Shown here piece by piece: positions 1 through 10,264 of a DNA stretch of 64,000 bases. Both the position numbers and the translations under genes were made by a program. The stretch's first letter is position 1. Each line of letters begins with the position of its first letter. Under the pieces are notes generated by a model that was not told the DNA's origin, made no database searches, and saw nothing but the letters and a program-made list of their open reading frames with translations. This DNA comes from Euglena gracilis (taxonomy: Eukaryota; Euglenida; Euglenophyceae; Euglenales). The DNA lies in contig CP154955.1 in the NCBI GenBank assembly GCA_039621445.1, positions 42,803,540 to 42,867,539 on the forward strand, in the 5' to 3' direction.

Positions 1-185
1 TTGTATTGTCTGGGCTTGCAAAGGTCCCCCCTGTTGTCTGGGCTTGCAAAGGCCCCCCTTATTGTGTCTGGGCCTGCAAAGGCACCCCTGTAGTGTTTAG
101 CCCTACAAAGGCCCCTCTGTGCTTTTTGAGCCTGTAAAGGCCCCCCTTTGTGCATTTTTGGGCTTGCAAAGACCCCCCCCTGCAC
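1..185. repeat. Degenerate tandem array, ~30-bp unit, six copies
   Basis: Six head-to-tail units each carry a version of 'gggcttgcaaaggccccc'. Units are 28-31 bp and diverge steadily to the right, where the core becomes 'gagcctgtaaaggcccccc' and then 'gggcttgcaaagacccc'. The array starts at the window edge and may continue upstream. It is non-coding. Confidence 0.85.
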
Positions 186-410
186 AACTCCTCCAATGTG
201 TGTTGCTTCTTTTGGTTTTGAAGCATGTCCCAAACATCTGTCCACCACCTGGCCTGTAATAACTGTGCCTGTGCCTGTAAAGTGGCCTCCGCTTGTCACG
301 TGAAACGGACGGCATCATTTCCTGCCAAACCAGATAATAGCAGGTCTGCTCGCACCTTTAACACTTCCTCCGTCCACCAGTTTTGTTTCACCATTGTGAG
401 AGACAAGGAA
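186..410. other. Unassigned sequence
   Basis: No gene or repeat is recognised here. A short open frame exists on the plus strand, but it has no recognisable motif and no neighbour that supports it. Confidence 0.4.
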
Positions 411-622
411 TAACGTGACCCCCCCCCTAAATGGCACCCCCCCCCCGGGAGCGTTTTGACCCCCCCCTGGCGACTATTAGGGGGGGGTGACAATTAGGGG
501 GGGGTTACTCAATTACCCCACATTTCCTTTGGGTCCATGGGTAACCCCCCCCCTAATTGTCGCCCCCCAAGGGGGGGGCGACTATTAGGGGGGGGGTGTC
601 ATATAGGGGGGGGGTCACGTTA
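411..622. mobile_element. TIR element, family A (copy 1)
   Basis: The stretch opens with 'taacgtgacccccc' and closes with 'ggggggtcacgtta', so the ends are inverted repeats of about 20 bp. Inside are further inverted C/G-run blocks with 'ggcgactattaggggg' and 'gacaattaggggg'. No coding capacity is present, so it would be a MITE-like passenger. A second copy in the opposite orientation lies at 15511-15668 and a shorter third at 28874-29008. No transposase in this window matches these ends. Confidence 0.75.
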
Positions 623-1168
623 GGAACTCACTTTGCCTGGATCCGTTGGGAGGTCATCATAAAACCGCAAAATTTCCGCCCTGGAATTATGTTCCTACCG
701 AAAATTATTCTACACTGCAGGAAAAAATATTTGGCGACACCAAGTTTTTACTGACTTCTCTGGGCATCAAGCTCTCAAAGGTGTGCCAAACAATTCTGTC
801 AGGGAGCTCATCTTTCCCTTCTGCAGATCACCTAGGGGGGCTACTCCTTTGGTAAGGCCCGACCCGCTTCCACGAATGTTGTGTACCAGTATTATGACTG
901 TCTATCCCTGAGAAGAGGCTTTTTATTTTTTTCTGTTCTGAGGCGGAGGTGTCCTTTGGGAAGGCGCTTTTCAAGCAGTCCGTCCAAGAAGGTCGCTTCT
1001 CTTTTTCTGGGGCCTTTCTGGGGTCAGGGTTGACATTTTTTTTGTTTTTCTGTAAAAAAAGAAAACATTTTTCAAAAAAACACCAAAAAACATGTTTTTT
1101 TCAAAACCGTGTTCAGCCCGCCAAATGCCTGCCAGGGTTGGGCAATTAACCGTCATTTTTCAGGTCAA
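623..1168. other. Non-coding flank of the retrotransposon
   Basis: No gene seen. Positions 1022-1115 (starting 'cagggttgacattttttt') resemble 12186-12290 (starting 'cagggttgacgttttttt'), so this is another dispersed AT-rich repeat. The last 25 bases carry 'caattaaccgtcattttt', a motif repeated on the other side of the retrotransposon at 8788-9235. The element therefore inserted into a pre-existing repeat. Confidence 0.5.
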
Positions 1169-1173
1169 GCAAT
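1169..1173. repeat. Target-site duplication, left
   Basis: The five bases GCAAT directly precede the 5' LTR and recur immediately after the 3' LTR at 8788-8792. A 5-bp duplication is usual for Ty3/gypsy integrases. Confidence 0.9.
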
Positions 1174-1491
1174 TGTAACGCCGTAGCCTGATTTACCAGT
1201 GCACAGAACACTTTCCTCTTACCCAGGCGTCGCTTTGCGATGTCTCCTCCTTGGCAGCTCTCTGCTGCCGAGGATTTCACTATCAACTGCTACGCGGACA
1301 GTTTCACTACTGTAATTGTAAATTACTCTCACCTCCTTTTCACAGTTTTGGTTTTGTTCGTTGATTGGCAGTGCACATTACGTGCTTTGCCTGTGGCTGG
1401 GTCTTGGACAAGATTATAACAAGAGGTAGGAGATTTCAAGCTTGGATATCAAGTTGTTTGGAGAATTTCCAGTTCAAGGAGAAAAGTTTCA
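1174..1491 (+). repeat. 5' LTR
   Basis: It starts TGTAACGCCG and ends AAGTTTCA. It matches 8470-8787 over its whole length with about four substitutions (near 1308, 1393, 1441 and 1465). It should hold the promoter and the start of the genomic RNA, but no clear TATA box stands out. Confidence 0.95.
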
Positions 1492-1492
1492 T

Positions 1493-1506
1493 TGGTAGCA
1501 GCAGGA
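1493..1506 (+). other. Primer-binding site (probable)
   Basis: 'tggtagcagcagg' begins two bases after the LTR end. It resembles the TGGTAGCAGAG-type site complementary to the 3' end of initiator methionine tRNA used by many Ty3/gypsy elements, with divergence after the tenth base. The assignment to a specific tRNA is inferred. Confidence 0.6.
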
Positions 1507-2567
1507 GTACTACGATCTTACGTACTTTCAAGTTGTGGTGGTTGCCAGCTGCTGGACAACCTCGACCTCGTGCAGAGCAGTTTTCGCTGAAGCTGTTGGC
1601 ATTTGCTGTGGCCACTGGGGCCTTATCTTTCAAGTTTTCAAGTTTTTGGACAACAAGTTCTGGGTGCAGAGTCGTCGGAGGAGGTAGAACGTTTTCTGCA
1701 CCTCACTGTTACACTGTTGTACATAGCGACAGTGTGTTACATTGCGACCCCCCCAGAAAGATTGTTGGAGAGAGATTTTGGAATTCAGATTCTGAAATTG
1801 ATTTTGGCATTTGCATTGTCAACTTCTGTGTGCAAAGTTTTCCTTGACTGTTCAATCTGCAGTTCTGAATTGCAAAGCCAAAATTGTGACAATTCAATTT
1901 GGACATTTGTTCACAACATCTCTCTCCAAGCCCTTGTTTCTTGCAAGTTTGTTTGTTTGAAACTGTGTTTCTGGACTTTGGAAGTCTGTCTGACAGAAAA
2001 CTTGAAGTTTGTTGGTTTGATTGTTTGCTGTTTGATTGTTGGAAGTCTGTTTGGAAGATTGCCACACCAACACAAACGGATTTTGAGTGCCAACCAGCCC
2101 CCCCTGGACCAGCTGCTTGCCAAAATCCCCCCATTGACCAGCCAACCCCCAGGATTTTGAGAGACAACAGCTGTTTTGGCAAGCAGTTGGTTGACAGATT
2201 GTCTGCAAGTCTGATCTGGGATTCTGCTTTGGAAGTCTGTTTGCCAGATTGTTTGATCAGAATTGTTGACAAATTTCTGCAAGTTTGTTTGCCAGCTTGT
2301 TTGTCAAAGTTCCAGTCAACTGTTTGTACCAAAGTTGTTTGCCAGTTTGTTTTCGAGTGTTCAGCTCAAAAGTCTGAAAGTCTGTTTGCCAGTTTGGAGG
2401 TCCAACTGACAGCCTGCCCCCCCCCATTTGATTTTGAGCGCAGCCTGTCCCAGATTTTGAGTGACCCCCTGATTTTGAGTGCAAGACTCACCCAGATTTT
2501 GAGCCTTTGTCTGCCAACCTGTTTCACGGCCCACCAACTCAGAAAGTGATCGAACCAAAACGAAAAA
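1507..2567 (+). other. Retrotransposon leader, about 1.06 kb, repetitive
   Basis: Between the primer-binding site and the first Gag methionine lies a long untranslated leader. It is rich in 'gttgccag', 'gaagtctgtttg' and 'attttgagtg' motifs; the last recurs at least six times between 2080 and 2510. Both strands contain open frames of 100-216 codons here, but their translations only restate the repeats (Cys/Gln/Asn-rich), so I treat them as non-coding. Packaging or translation signals would be expected in this region. Confidence 0.6.
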
Positions 2568-3527
2568 ATGTCTGAAGCTGGCGCAGAGTCGTTTGAACAA
2601 AAAATTGCTGAGCTTGAAGCCCGCCTCGCCGGACTTGAATTAAGCAGCCCACATGTTTCGTAACACTCAACCACCCAATCACCCTTCGCCCCCCGACCTC
2701 CAAAACTGATCGCCAGAAAGTCTGCTGACACTTCCGACTCTGAACGAAAGCCTGGTCTTGTGTCTCGTGTGCCTGGACTGGAATTACCAAAGTTTGACGG
2801 TTCGGATGCAGAATTTTGGCTTCGCTCATTTTCACGATGGATGCGCCTCACCGGAGTGGAAAACCAGCCCGACAGCATTCAACTTGATTGGGCCATCGCC
2901 GCCTCAACCCCCAAAGTTTTGAGAGTCGTCGAACGGCTTGCCGAAGAAGTGGATGAATTTTCTGAATTTGTCGCCCGTCTGATGCAAGTTTACCCGAAGG
3001 TTGAAAATGACATTTCGCTCCGAGCCCAACTTTCCAAGCTTCCCCAGTTGTCAAAAGAACCTTCCCCCGGTGAGCTTGAAGCCTTGCTTGTGGAAATGTC
3101 TGACATTTTGTCCCGGATGTCCCCTGATGCCCTGGGTGAGCAAGAAAAGCTTCTAATGCTTGTGTCCAAAATTCACCCCCTGCAATGGAAAGACATGAGA
3201 GCTGATGAACGCAACCGTGACAAATGTTCGACCTTTGATTCCCTGAAAGAATTTTGGAGAAAGAAAGTCACCGACGATGCCCTGGAACGTTTTCTGTATT
3301 CCCAAGCCAAAGCCTTCGGTGGTGAGAAGTCTGCCAAAATCCACCTGATTGGGGAAAGTGATGAGCCAAGTTCGACCAACCCTGGCAAAGGCAAGTCCAA
3401 GGGCAAAGGCAAAGGCAAAGGTTTCAACCAACACAAACCCTCCGGCCGTGGACCCCCCGCAGACCGCAGCAACGAGCCAAATTTCAAGGCGAAAATAACC
3501 TGCAAATACTGCAAGCGCGTCTTATGA
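2568..3527 (+). pseudogene. gag of the chromovirus (capsid and zinc knuckle), one stop and a damaged knuckle
   Basis: Gag would coat the retrotransposon RNA in cytoplasmic particles. The ATG at 2568 opens a helical N-terminus (MSEAGAESFEQKIAELEARL). The frame meets TAA at 2661 and then continues open in the same frame through the capsid-like region to TGA at 3525. A Lys/Gly tract (about 3385-3420) precedes the zinc knuckle, which begins CKYCKR at 3501. Only 22 bases separate its second Cys codon from the last Cys codon at 3535, where a CX2CX4HX4C knuckle needs 27. Five bases, including the His codon, therefore appear lost, and this moves the reading into the pol frame. The start was chosen because it is the first ATG after the leader and gives the expected acidic helix. 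Confidence 0.85.
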
Positions 3528-5630
3528 GGATGCTTGTTGGACAAAAAAACGTGAGGACAAGAAGCGTCTGAATCAATCATCGCCTCAGCCGCCCCGACCT
3601 GCCACACAGTCAAACTTGCCTGCCAATTCGCCCCCCAATTCTCGGGAAGACCCTGGAAAGAAGCGCAAATTCGAATCCATTTCATATCTGGGAAAACCAA
3701 GCACCACGTTGTATTTGGAAACCAACATTGGTGGAAGAAATGTGTCGGCTGTTCTTGATACCGGGGCCACCACGTCTGCCATTTCAACCCGTTTCTCCCA
3801 AGGGCTTCCTGTCCAAAGAGAAAAGGCAGTCCCTGTCAAGATGGGCGATGGAACTGTTGTGTATTCGGAAGGTGTTGCTGAAACCACCCTGCATCTGGGG
3901 AACAACGACTTTCACCAAAAGCTGCTTGTCCTGAACACAACCGCGTTCGATGCTGTTCTTGGAATGGATTTCCTGAACCACCCCAAAGTTTCTGGAATCC
4001 TGTTTCGTCCTGCCCGTCTCGTCATTGGTGATGAGGCAATTCCCCTGCGTGAGGAAAAAGGACACATTTACTCCATGTATCGAATGTTTGCCACTGAAAG
4101 CTATCAGTTGCTACCCACTTTGCGAGCCAAAGCGCTGAATGATCTTGGAATTGAACCAACCAAAATCCGAGTGGACTTGTTTGCTTCACAAGGCAACGCC
4201 CAAGAATTGCTCCACTGTTCGAAGGAAAACAGCGCATGGAAATATGACTGGTCAAAATTGATGGCCAATGAGTCTGAGTTTCTGTGGGCAAATCCGCCGT
4301 GGTCCAAACTGGAAAAGACATTGACCAAAATTGGGATGGACAGGGCCAAAGTGGTTCTTGTGACCCCTGACTGGAGTGGAGGTTCGAGCACAAATTGGAG
4401 AAGACTGTTGGACAGAATGACTGTTGATCAGATCAGTGTGCCTGATGAAAAGGTATTCATGCGCGAAAAAGATCAAAGGGTCCTGCCAAAACCCCAATGG
4501 GGGACTCTGATTTCTGTGGTGGACGGCACCCGAATTCGTGTGTCTGAGCTTGACCCAAGACTTTTGGCACACCTCCATCGCAGATGCAAAAATCTTGGTC
4601 TGTCTGATCTGAAAGCCATTCACAAACCAAAGGAGGTCTTTGTGGAAGTTGATGCCCAAGAGCCAAAACCGCCTGTTCCCTGCACACCATCAAAGCCCTG
4701 TGAGCCCAAACTGCCTGAACTCTCGCCAATTTCCCTGAAAGACGATTTTGAGCTTGATTCAACCTGGGATTTGGACTTGTTCATGGCTGAACTGACCCGT
4801 GAAGTGGACTCACAAATTTTCCAGATTGCCGAATTGCTCCAAGATGTTTCAACCGTTGTTCGACAATTCGCCAATGGGGGAGAGTGGTCCACCAAGGCCA
4901 AACCTTCTTCCCCGTTTCCCGCCTGCCGAAGTGATTTCCAACAAATTGCATCCCTGTTCAACCCAAAGGAGCACACACATCTTCAAATGCAAGCAACCCA
5001 AAAGCAGTGGAAGGAATCGGACATTTTGCATGGCGAGTTCAATCAAGAATTGGAAAAGCTGGACGCAGAGCCCACAATCAAATCGATCCTACAAGAATTT
5101 TCCGATGTTTTTGGAGAATTACCACCCCCTGGTACCTGCAAGAAACTGGTATCCATGGATCTGGAGCTAAAACCTGAATTTCAAGGTTCGACTGTTCGCG
5201 AGAAATGCTTTCCCATGCCGAAGCCTGATGTTTTGGAGATGGAAAGACAGGTTGAGGAACTTGTCAGCTCTGGATTGGTGGAAGAATTCAAGGGTTCAGA
5301 TTTTCCCAGATTCTGTTCTCGCTCATTCCTGGTGGAGAAGGACAAAGGCAAAGAGACCAAAATTGCGAAAACCAAACGACTTGTTGGTGATTACAGCAAG
5401 TTGAATTGCAAGACTGTCCCCCACGTTGGTTTTCTGCCGGACCTTGAAGCCACTGTTGAAGGCCTGGCCGCCCTGCGTTACAAGTCAAAACTGGACATGC
5501 GCTCTGGATTTTGGCAGGTGGAGTTGACTCTCAGAGCCCAAGAGTTGACTGCCTTTATTTTGCCAAATGGACGCGTGTACAAATGGAGGGTGATGCCTTT
5601 TGGTTTGAGCAATGCCCCTGGAGTGTTCCA
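3520..5630 (+). pseudogene. pol part 1: aspartic protease, extra domain, N-terminal reverse transcriptase
   Basis: The frame is open from before 3520, so Gag and Pol were probably one polyprotein. The protease has DTGA at 3757-3768 and a downstream VLGMDFL. Residues encoded by 4111-4620 form an unexpected insert with RVDLFASQ (4165), FLWANPPW (4279) and LVTPDWS (4357). The RT starts near 5080 (EFSDVFGELPPPG) and includes KLDMRSGFWQV, with the first catalytic Asp at 5494, and the MPFGLSNAPGVFQ block. The frame ends at TAA 5635, right after VFQ. One base appears missing from a GG pair near 5630, because the RT continues in the next frame. Confidence 0.9.
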
Positions 5631-6300
5631 GAGCTAATGAACAAAGTCACTGACGATTTTCGACGCAAACCCAAAGCCAAGGAACTCCTGGAGCAAGGAT
5701 GTGTGGTTGCCGCCTTCTTTGATGATGTTGGAATTGGAACCCACACGTTGGAGCAACACCATGAGATTTTGAGAGAGTTTTTCGAAGTCGCCCGACAAGA
5801 TCACCTCAGAATCAAACTTAGCAAGTGTGAGTTCATGAAAGAAAGTCTGGAGTACCTCGGATATCAACTGGAAAATGGCTGGTGGAAACCCTCGACAAAG
5901 AAAATTGAGGCTTTGCAGCGTGTCCAAGTGAAAGATCTCAAGTCCCTTCAACGTTTTCTCGGAGCCCTCAACTTCTATCGCCGCCACATCCCAAGGTTCT
6001 CTTTCACATCAGCCATTCTGACTGACCTGACCAAAAAGGGTGTTCCGTTCAAATGGACCGATGAACATCAATCTGCTTTTGAGACCTTGAAAGCGAAACT
6101 TGCCGATGTCAGAAATTTGGGAGTCCCCAACAGTGATGGAGAAATTCTGATTGTCACTGACGCCTCTGATGTTGGTGGCGGTGCAAGCCTCTACCAATGG
6201 CAAAAGTTGAGCAAAGACAAAACTGAGTCATTTGGTGCTGTGATCGGAGTCAACCGTGATGGAACCCTGAAACACACCCACACTGAAAGCGAAGTCTCGT
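5631..6300 (+). pseudogene. pol part 2: RT palm and thumb, start of RNase H
   Basis: This continues the RT in a new frame. The catalytic box is FFDD at 5715-5726, a variant of YxDD, followed by KCEFMKESLEYLGY and FLGALNFYRRHIPRF, typical of Ty3/gypsy RT thumb and connection. The RNase H domain begins with ILIVTDASDVGGG near 6140. The frame leaves the protein near 6300, within the TESE motif of RNase H. Confidence 0.9.
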
Positions 6301-6361
6301 GCCGCTCGGTCATTTTAATTGGAAATGGTCGCCCGCACGCCAAAATTACGCTACCTACAAG
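6301..6361 (+). pseudogene. pol part 3: short RNase H segment in a third frame
   Basis: Only this frame gives GHFNWKWSPARQNYATYK, the stretch expected after the RNase H glutamate. It lasts about 20 codons before another one-base shift near 6362. Both shifts behave as single-base deletions. Confidence 0.8.
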
Positions 6362-8196
6362 AATTGCTGGGTGGGGTGTTGGGCATTGCGTCTCAACGCC
6401 GAATCCTCTCACACCTGCCCATTGTCTGGCTGTGCGACCAAGCTGCCGTTTCGTACTTTGTTCGCGGGAACCCCCCTGAGAATGCCCGACTGAAACGCTG
6501 GTGGGTTTTCCTGTCCCAGTTCCGACTCCACATCCATCACATCCCTGGTGCCAAGAATGAACTCTGTGATATGCTCTCCCGTGACAACTTTTGTGAACTT
6601 TTCCAAGCTGACAGTGAGGACCTTGCCCGACAAGCTTTCCAAAGAATGGACATCCAGCTTGATCTGAGAATGGAGGCTTTGGAACAAATGAAGGACCTTT
6701 GCGCCCAGGACTATCAAGAGGAGTATGCACAAGTTTGGGGGAGAATCCAACCTCACAGTGCAACCCTGATTGACGGAACCATGTTTTACCGCGACGAGAA
6801 CAAATTGTGGAATGAAAAGAAACTTGTTCTGCCGAAAGGAAAATTGCATGATACCATTGTCTGGTGCCACACGATCAATGGACACCCTGGAATCGAAAGG
6901 ACAACCTGGTTCCTGAAAAGCAATTTCCACGTTGACTTGACTCTGAAAGACCTGATGGAAGAAGTTCGGAAAACCATTTTGCCTTGCAGAATCTGTGCTG
7001 AAGCAAAACCGAACTCAGCCAAAGACCGAGGATTGGTTGGTGCATTACCGATCCCTTCGATGGTGAATGAAATTTTGTATGTTGATTTCATCTCGATGGA
7101 TGAATATGCTGGCAAGGACTACATTTTGACAATTGTCTGTGGTTTGTCCCGCTTTGCCCAGTTCATCCCCTGCCGCAAACGGATCGATGCAGAAGGTGTT
7201 CTGGAACTTGTGTTCAGAGAATGGATTCAGAAGTTCGGTCGCCCCAAAGAAATATTCAGTGACAACGATGTGCGTTTCGTTTCAGAAAGAGGATTTTGGC
7301 AATCCGCCCTGAAGGCCATGAAAGTGAAAGTAAATTTCTCAACCCCCCGAAGGCCTGAGAACAATGGTTTGTGCGAAAGGATGAATCGGAGTTTCGTACA
7401 AAACATGCGGTGTTTGATGGCAAGCCAAAAATCAAAGGACTGGATTCGCCTTGTTCCCCTGTGCACCTGGATGATGAACAACCAAGTTCACTCATCAACC
7501 CAACTGTGCCCCGCTGAACTTTTCTTCGGCCGACCCGCCTGGCAACCTGACCTTGTCCCTGAGCCTGATGCCAACCCGAATGTCCAATCCTGGATCACCA
7601 ACCAAATTTCTCTTCAAGAGTCCGCTGTCCAACGGCTGAAAGCTCTCAGAGAAAAGGCGCTTCAGAGAAACAACCGTGGAAGGTCAACCGCTGTTTATCA
7701 AGTCAATGACTATGTCCTGGTCCATCGCAATCGGTTTCCCCAATGGCCAACTGTAAAACTGGGATCTCAATGGTTTGGACCTTTCCGAATCATCCAAGTC
7801 AAGCACTCCGCTGTTTTGCTGAGAGCGTCCCCGAAACTGGGAGGTGAAGTTGAAGTCGCTTTCGAGTTCCTGAAGCATTTTCCAAACCAGCCTGAAGAAC
7901 TGAGCGACAATGAAGACGAAGCAGAAATTTCCGTTCGGGATGAGGCAGCCCCACCTGAGGAACCCAACACTGAAGAAGATGGATTTTTTGAAGTTGAATC
8001 CATCCAGACCCACAAATACAAACAAGGGTGGAGGTTCCTGACTGTGTGGAAAGGCTATGGTCTCCGAGACGCAACTTGGGAACCAATCAAAGCGTTCATC
8101 CACAATGATGGTTGTCTGACCAAAGCTTTTGTGGATTATTGCGAGTCCAAGAACTTGAATGTCCCGCTGAAAAACGCTCAAGACCTTGCCTCCTGA
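6362..8196 (+). pseudogene. pol part 4: RNase H end, integrase, chromodomain
   Basis: After the last frame change the protein is open to TGA at 8194. RNase H ends with HIPGAKNELCDMLSR. The integrase has an HHCC zinc motif (CHTINGH near 6865; CRIC at 6985-6996) and a catalytic core with VDF (Asp at 7084), SDND (Asp at 7261) and NNGLCERMN (Glu at 7375). It then has a GPF module (WFGPFRI, near 7770) and, from 7981 to about 8130, a chromodomain (FFEVESI, LTVWKGY, ATWEP). Chromodomains of this class bind histone marks and steer integration. This part is intact, so it could still be translated if expressed separately. Confidence 0.93.
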
Positions 8197-8458
8197 ATTC
8201 CTGTCCGCATGGCTACCCTGTTTTGCTTCTCTGATGAGTGAGCAAACCAAACTCTTCAACTTTGAGTATTTGCCTGGCATTTCCGCAAGAGGATCCGAAC
8301 CTAGTAGGAGCCCATGGAAGCCTGAGGTGAGTACCTTCAAGGTTTACTGATCTTTGACCCCAATCCAGACCCAAAGTCTCTGCTGAGGATGCTGAATTTC
8401 AGTAGGCAACCCATTGAGAAACGGCGTCGTTTGTCGCAAACCTGCCCTGCCTGTTTGC
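8197..8458 (+). other. Retrotransposon 3' untranslated region
   Basis: Sequence between the Pol stop and the polypurine tract. No open frame or motif is recognised. Confidence 0.6.
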
Positions 8459-8469
8459 GAGGGGGAGAT
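8459..8469 (+). other. Polypurine tract
   Basis: 'gagggggaga' directly precedes the 3' LTR. This is the normal place and composition of the plus-strand DNA primer of LTR retrotransposons. Confidence 0.9.
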
Positions 8470-8787
8470 TGTAACGCCGTAGCCTGATTTACCAGTGCAC
8501 AGAACACTTTCCTCTTACCCAGGCGTCGCTTTGCGATGTCTCCTCCTTGGCAGCTCTCTGCTGCCGAGGATTTCACTATCAACTGCTACGCGGACAGTTT
8601 CGCTACTGTAATTGTAAATTACTCTCACCTCCTTTTCACAGTTTTGGTTTTGTTCGTTGATTGGCAGTGCACATTACGTGCTTTGCCTGTGGTTGGGTCT
8701 TGGACAAGATTATAACAAGAGGTAGGAGATTTCAAGTTTGGATATCAAGTTGTTTGGAGAAGTTCCAGTTCAAGGAGAAAAGTTTCA
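8470..8787 (+). repeat. 3' LTR
   Basis: It begins TGTAACGCCG after the polypurine tract and ends AGTTTCA, followed by the GCAAT duplication. About 98.7% identical to the 5' LTR by direct reading. Confidence 0.95.
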
Positions 8788-8792
8788 GCAAT
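8788..8792. repeat. Target-site duplication, right
   Basis: GCAAT, matching 1169-1173. Confidence 0.9.
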
Positions 8793-9235
8793 TAACCATG
8801 GTTAATTGGGGGTCGGGTGTCGATTCACCAATTTTCGATTAACCGTGCCTGTCCCTCGATTGATTTCAATTTACCGCCACCGGATCAATTTTTTTCCATA
8901 AAAACAAAAGTCATTTGCCTTTCTGGCTGACTTCCTCACTCCAGAATAGGCCAAGGACCACAAAAATTTGGCGTCCAGAAAATGTGGTATCAAAAAACAA
9001 AGTTTTATATGCAAATTTGAAGGCTTTTTGAAACAATTTGTCATCCACATTGGCATTGGACACAACCTTGCCATCTTCCTTGAAGAAATGTTCCCCGACA
9101 ACAAAAAAGAAGCGATTAATTGGGGGGCTCACAATCGATTAACCGTTTTTCAATTATCCATGGTTAATTGTACCCCCACAAACAAACGATTAACCGGGGG
9201 GGTCACAAGCGATTAACCGTTTTTCGATTAACCAT
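8793..9235. repeat. 'CGATTAACCGTTTTT' repeat block
   Basis: The motif 'cgattaaccgttttt' and its palindromic variant 'attaaccatggttaat' occur about nine times, in both orientations, around a 200-bp AT-rich centre. The same motif sits left of the retrotransposon (1143-1160), so this older repeat was split by the insertion. Confidence 0.7.
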
Positions 9236-9239
9236 CCTT

Positions 9240-9390
9240 CCTTGTGCCTGCCCTGAAATTTGTGGTCATGAGCACGAATTTCAGGGCAGGCATCTGTGGC
9301 TAGCCACAAATTTCAGGGCAGGCATTCGTGGTCAGCCACGAATTTCAGGGCAAGCATTCGTGGCCAGCCACAAGTACCAGCAAGGTTCAA
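9240..9390. repeat. Tandem palindromic array, ~41-bp unit
   Basis: Units read 'aatttcagggcaggcat' followed by a short inverted pair such as 'cgtggtcagccacg' or 'tgtggctagccaca'. The centre of the palindrome varies while its pairing is retained. A partial unit recurs at 9523-9565. Confidence 0.75.
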
Positions 9391-9974
9391 TCGTGCCTCA
9401 CTCGTTGAGGACCTGCTAGCCTCACAACATTTGCATTCGAGAAATCAGCGTCTTTGCTTTCCGTGAATGTGAATTTGCTTCAATGTGTTGGCCTGCACAC
9501 ATGATGAAGTACCGAATGCCTTTGCTGAAATTTGTGGCTGGCCACGAATACCTCCCTGAAATTTGTTCGCCCACAGATGACTGCGGTAACTTTCGCTATC
9601 CGAATGGAATGCCTCGCCGAATTAAATCCGCGGAGGCTGGCGAAAATTGAGGAATTCAATCCACTTTAATTCCCTCGAGATTTAACGTCCATGCGAGATA
9701 AGCAGCTCTGCCCTCCAACCTGTTGGCCATGTCCACGCTCTAACTCCCGACTCCCCATCAAACAAGAAAACGGAAATGAACAGAAAAGCAAGCCACCGGG
9801 ATGGAATATAGTGCAGAAAGCAAAAAATCATGGGAGGCGGCAGGCTTTACACAAAAAGGAACCATATTCAGATGGACACCACAAATCCTAGCAATGAAAG
9901 TAGGAGGCCAGATCGTAGGCATCACACTCCACTTTTTTTGTCTCCACGCAATTTGGATTTTTTGGAATGCAGAC
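9391..9974. other. Unassigned sequence
   Basis: Apart from the partial palindromic unit at 9523-9565, I see no gene, RNA or repeat in this stretch. Confidence 0.4.
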
Positions 9975-10090
9975 CCCACAAAGGAATTATCGCCCTGTAA
10001 TACGTGTTCACCCTGAACACAATTATCAGGGCATGAAATCGGGTTCAGGAATTATCGCCCTGTAATTTGTGTTCACCCGGAAAACGAGAT
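9975..10090. repeat. 'Gaattatcgccctgtaat' palindromic repeat, left copy
   Basis: Contains 'gaattatcgccctgtaat', 'gtgttcaccctgaacac' and 'catgaaatcgggttcagg'. A second copy lies at 11438-11560 in the same orientation. The two bracket a 1.35-kb segment containing a broken open frame. Confidence 0.7.
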
Positions 10091-10264
10091 ATGGCGCCCC
10101 CCCCCAAACCCCCACCATGCTTGGCCTTACGCTGATGTTCGGCTTAGAGCTGAACGGTTGCTGGAGTTTATTGCACATTTTCGCTTCATTGTCCCTCAGT
10201 CTTTTTGTAATGGCAAATAAAGCCGCAAACACAACGGACAGAATGTTGCCACAACCCCAAAAAT

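Larger units (their letters stand above)
1174..8787 (+). mobile_element. Ty3/gypsy chromovirus, full length (7,614 bp), coding region mutated
   Basis: A complete LTR retrotransposon: identical-length LTRs (318 bp) beginning TG and ending CA, a 5-bp target duplication, a primer-binding site just inside the 5' LTR, a polypurine tract just before the 3' LTR, and domains in the order Gag, protease, extra domain, reverse transcriptase, RNase H, integrase, chromodomain. This order and the C-terminal chromodomain identify a chromovirus. The LTRs differ at about 4 of 318 positions, suggesting recent insertion. Even so, Gag-Pol is broken by one in-frame stop (2661) and four frame changes (about 3521, 5631, 6300, 6362). 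It is therefore non-autonomous as read, or the sequence contains indel errors. Confidence 0.95.

Noticed and set aside
1-185. CRISPR-like array
   Set aside because: Units are contiguous and degenerate with no unique spacers, and the sequence is clearly eukaryotic.
1709-2549. Overlapping 207- and 216-codon frames on both strands
   Set aside because: They lie in the retrotransposon leader and are Cys/Gln/Asn-rich translations of a short repeat. No motif, no start context.
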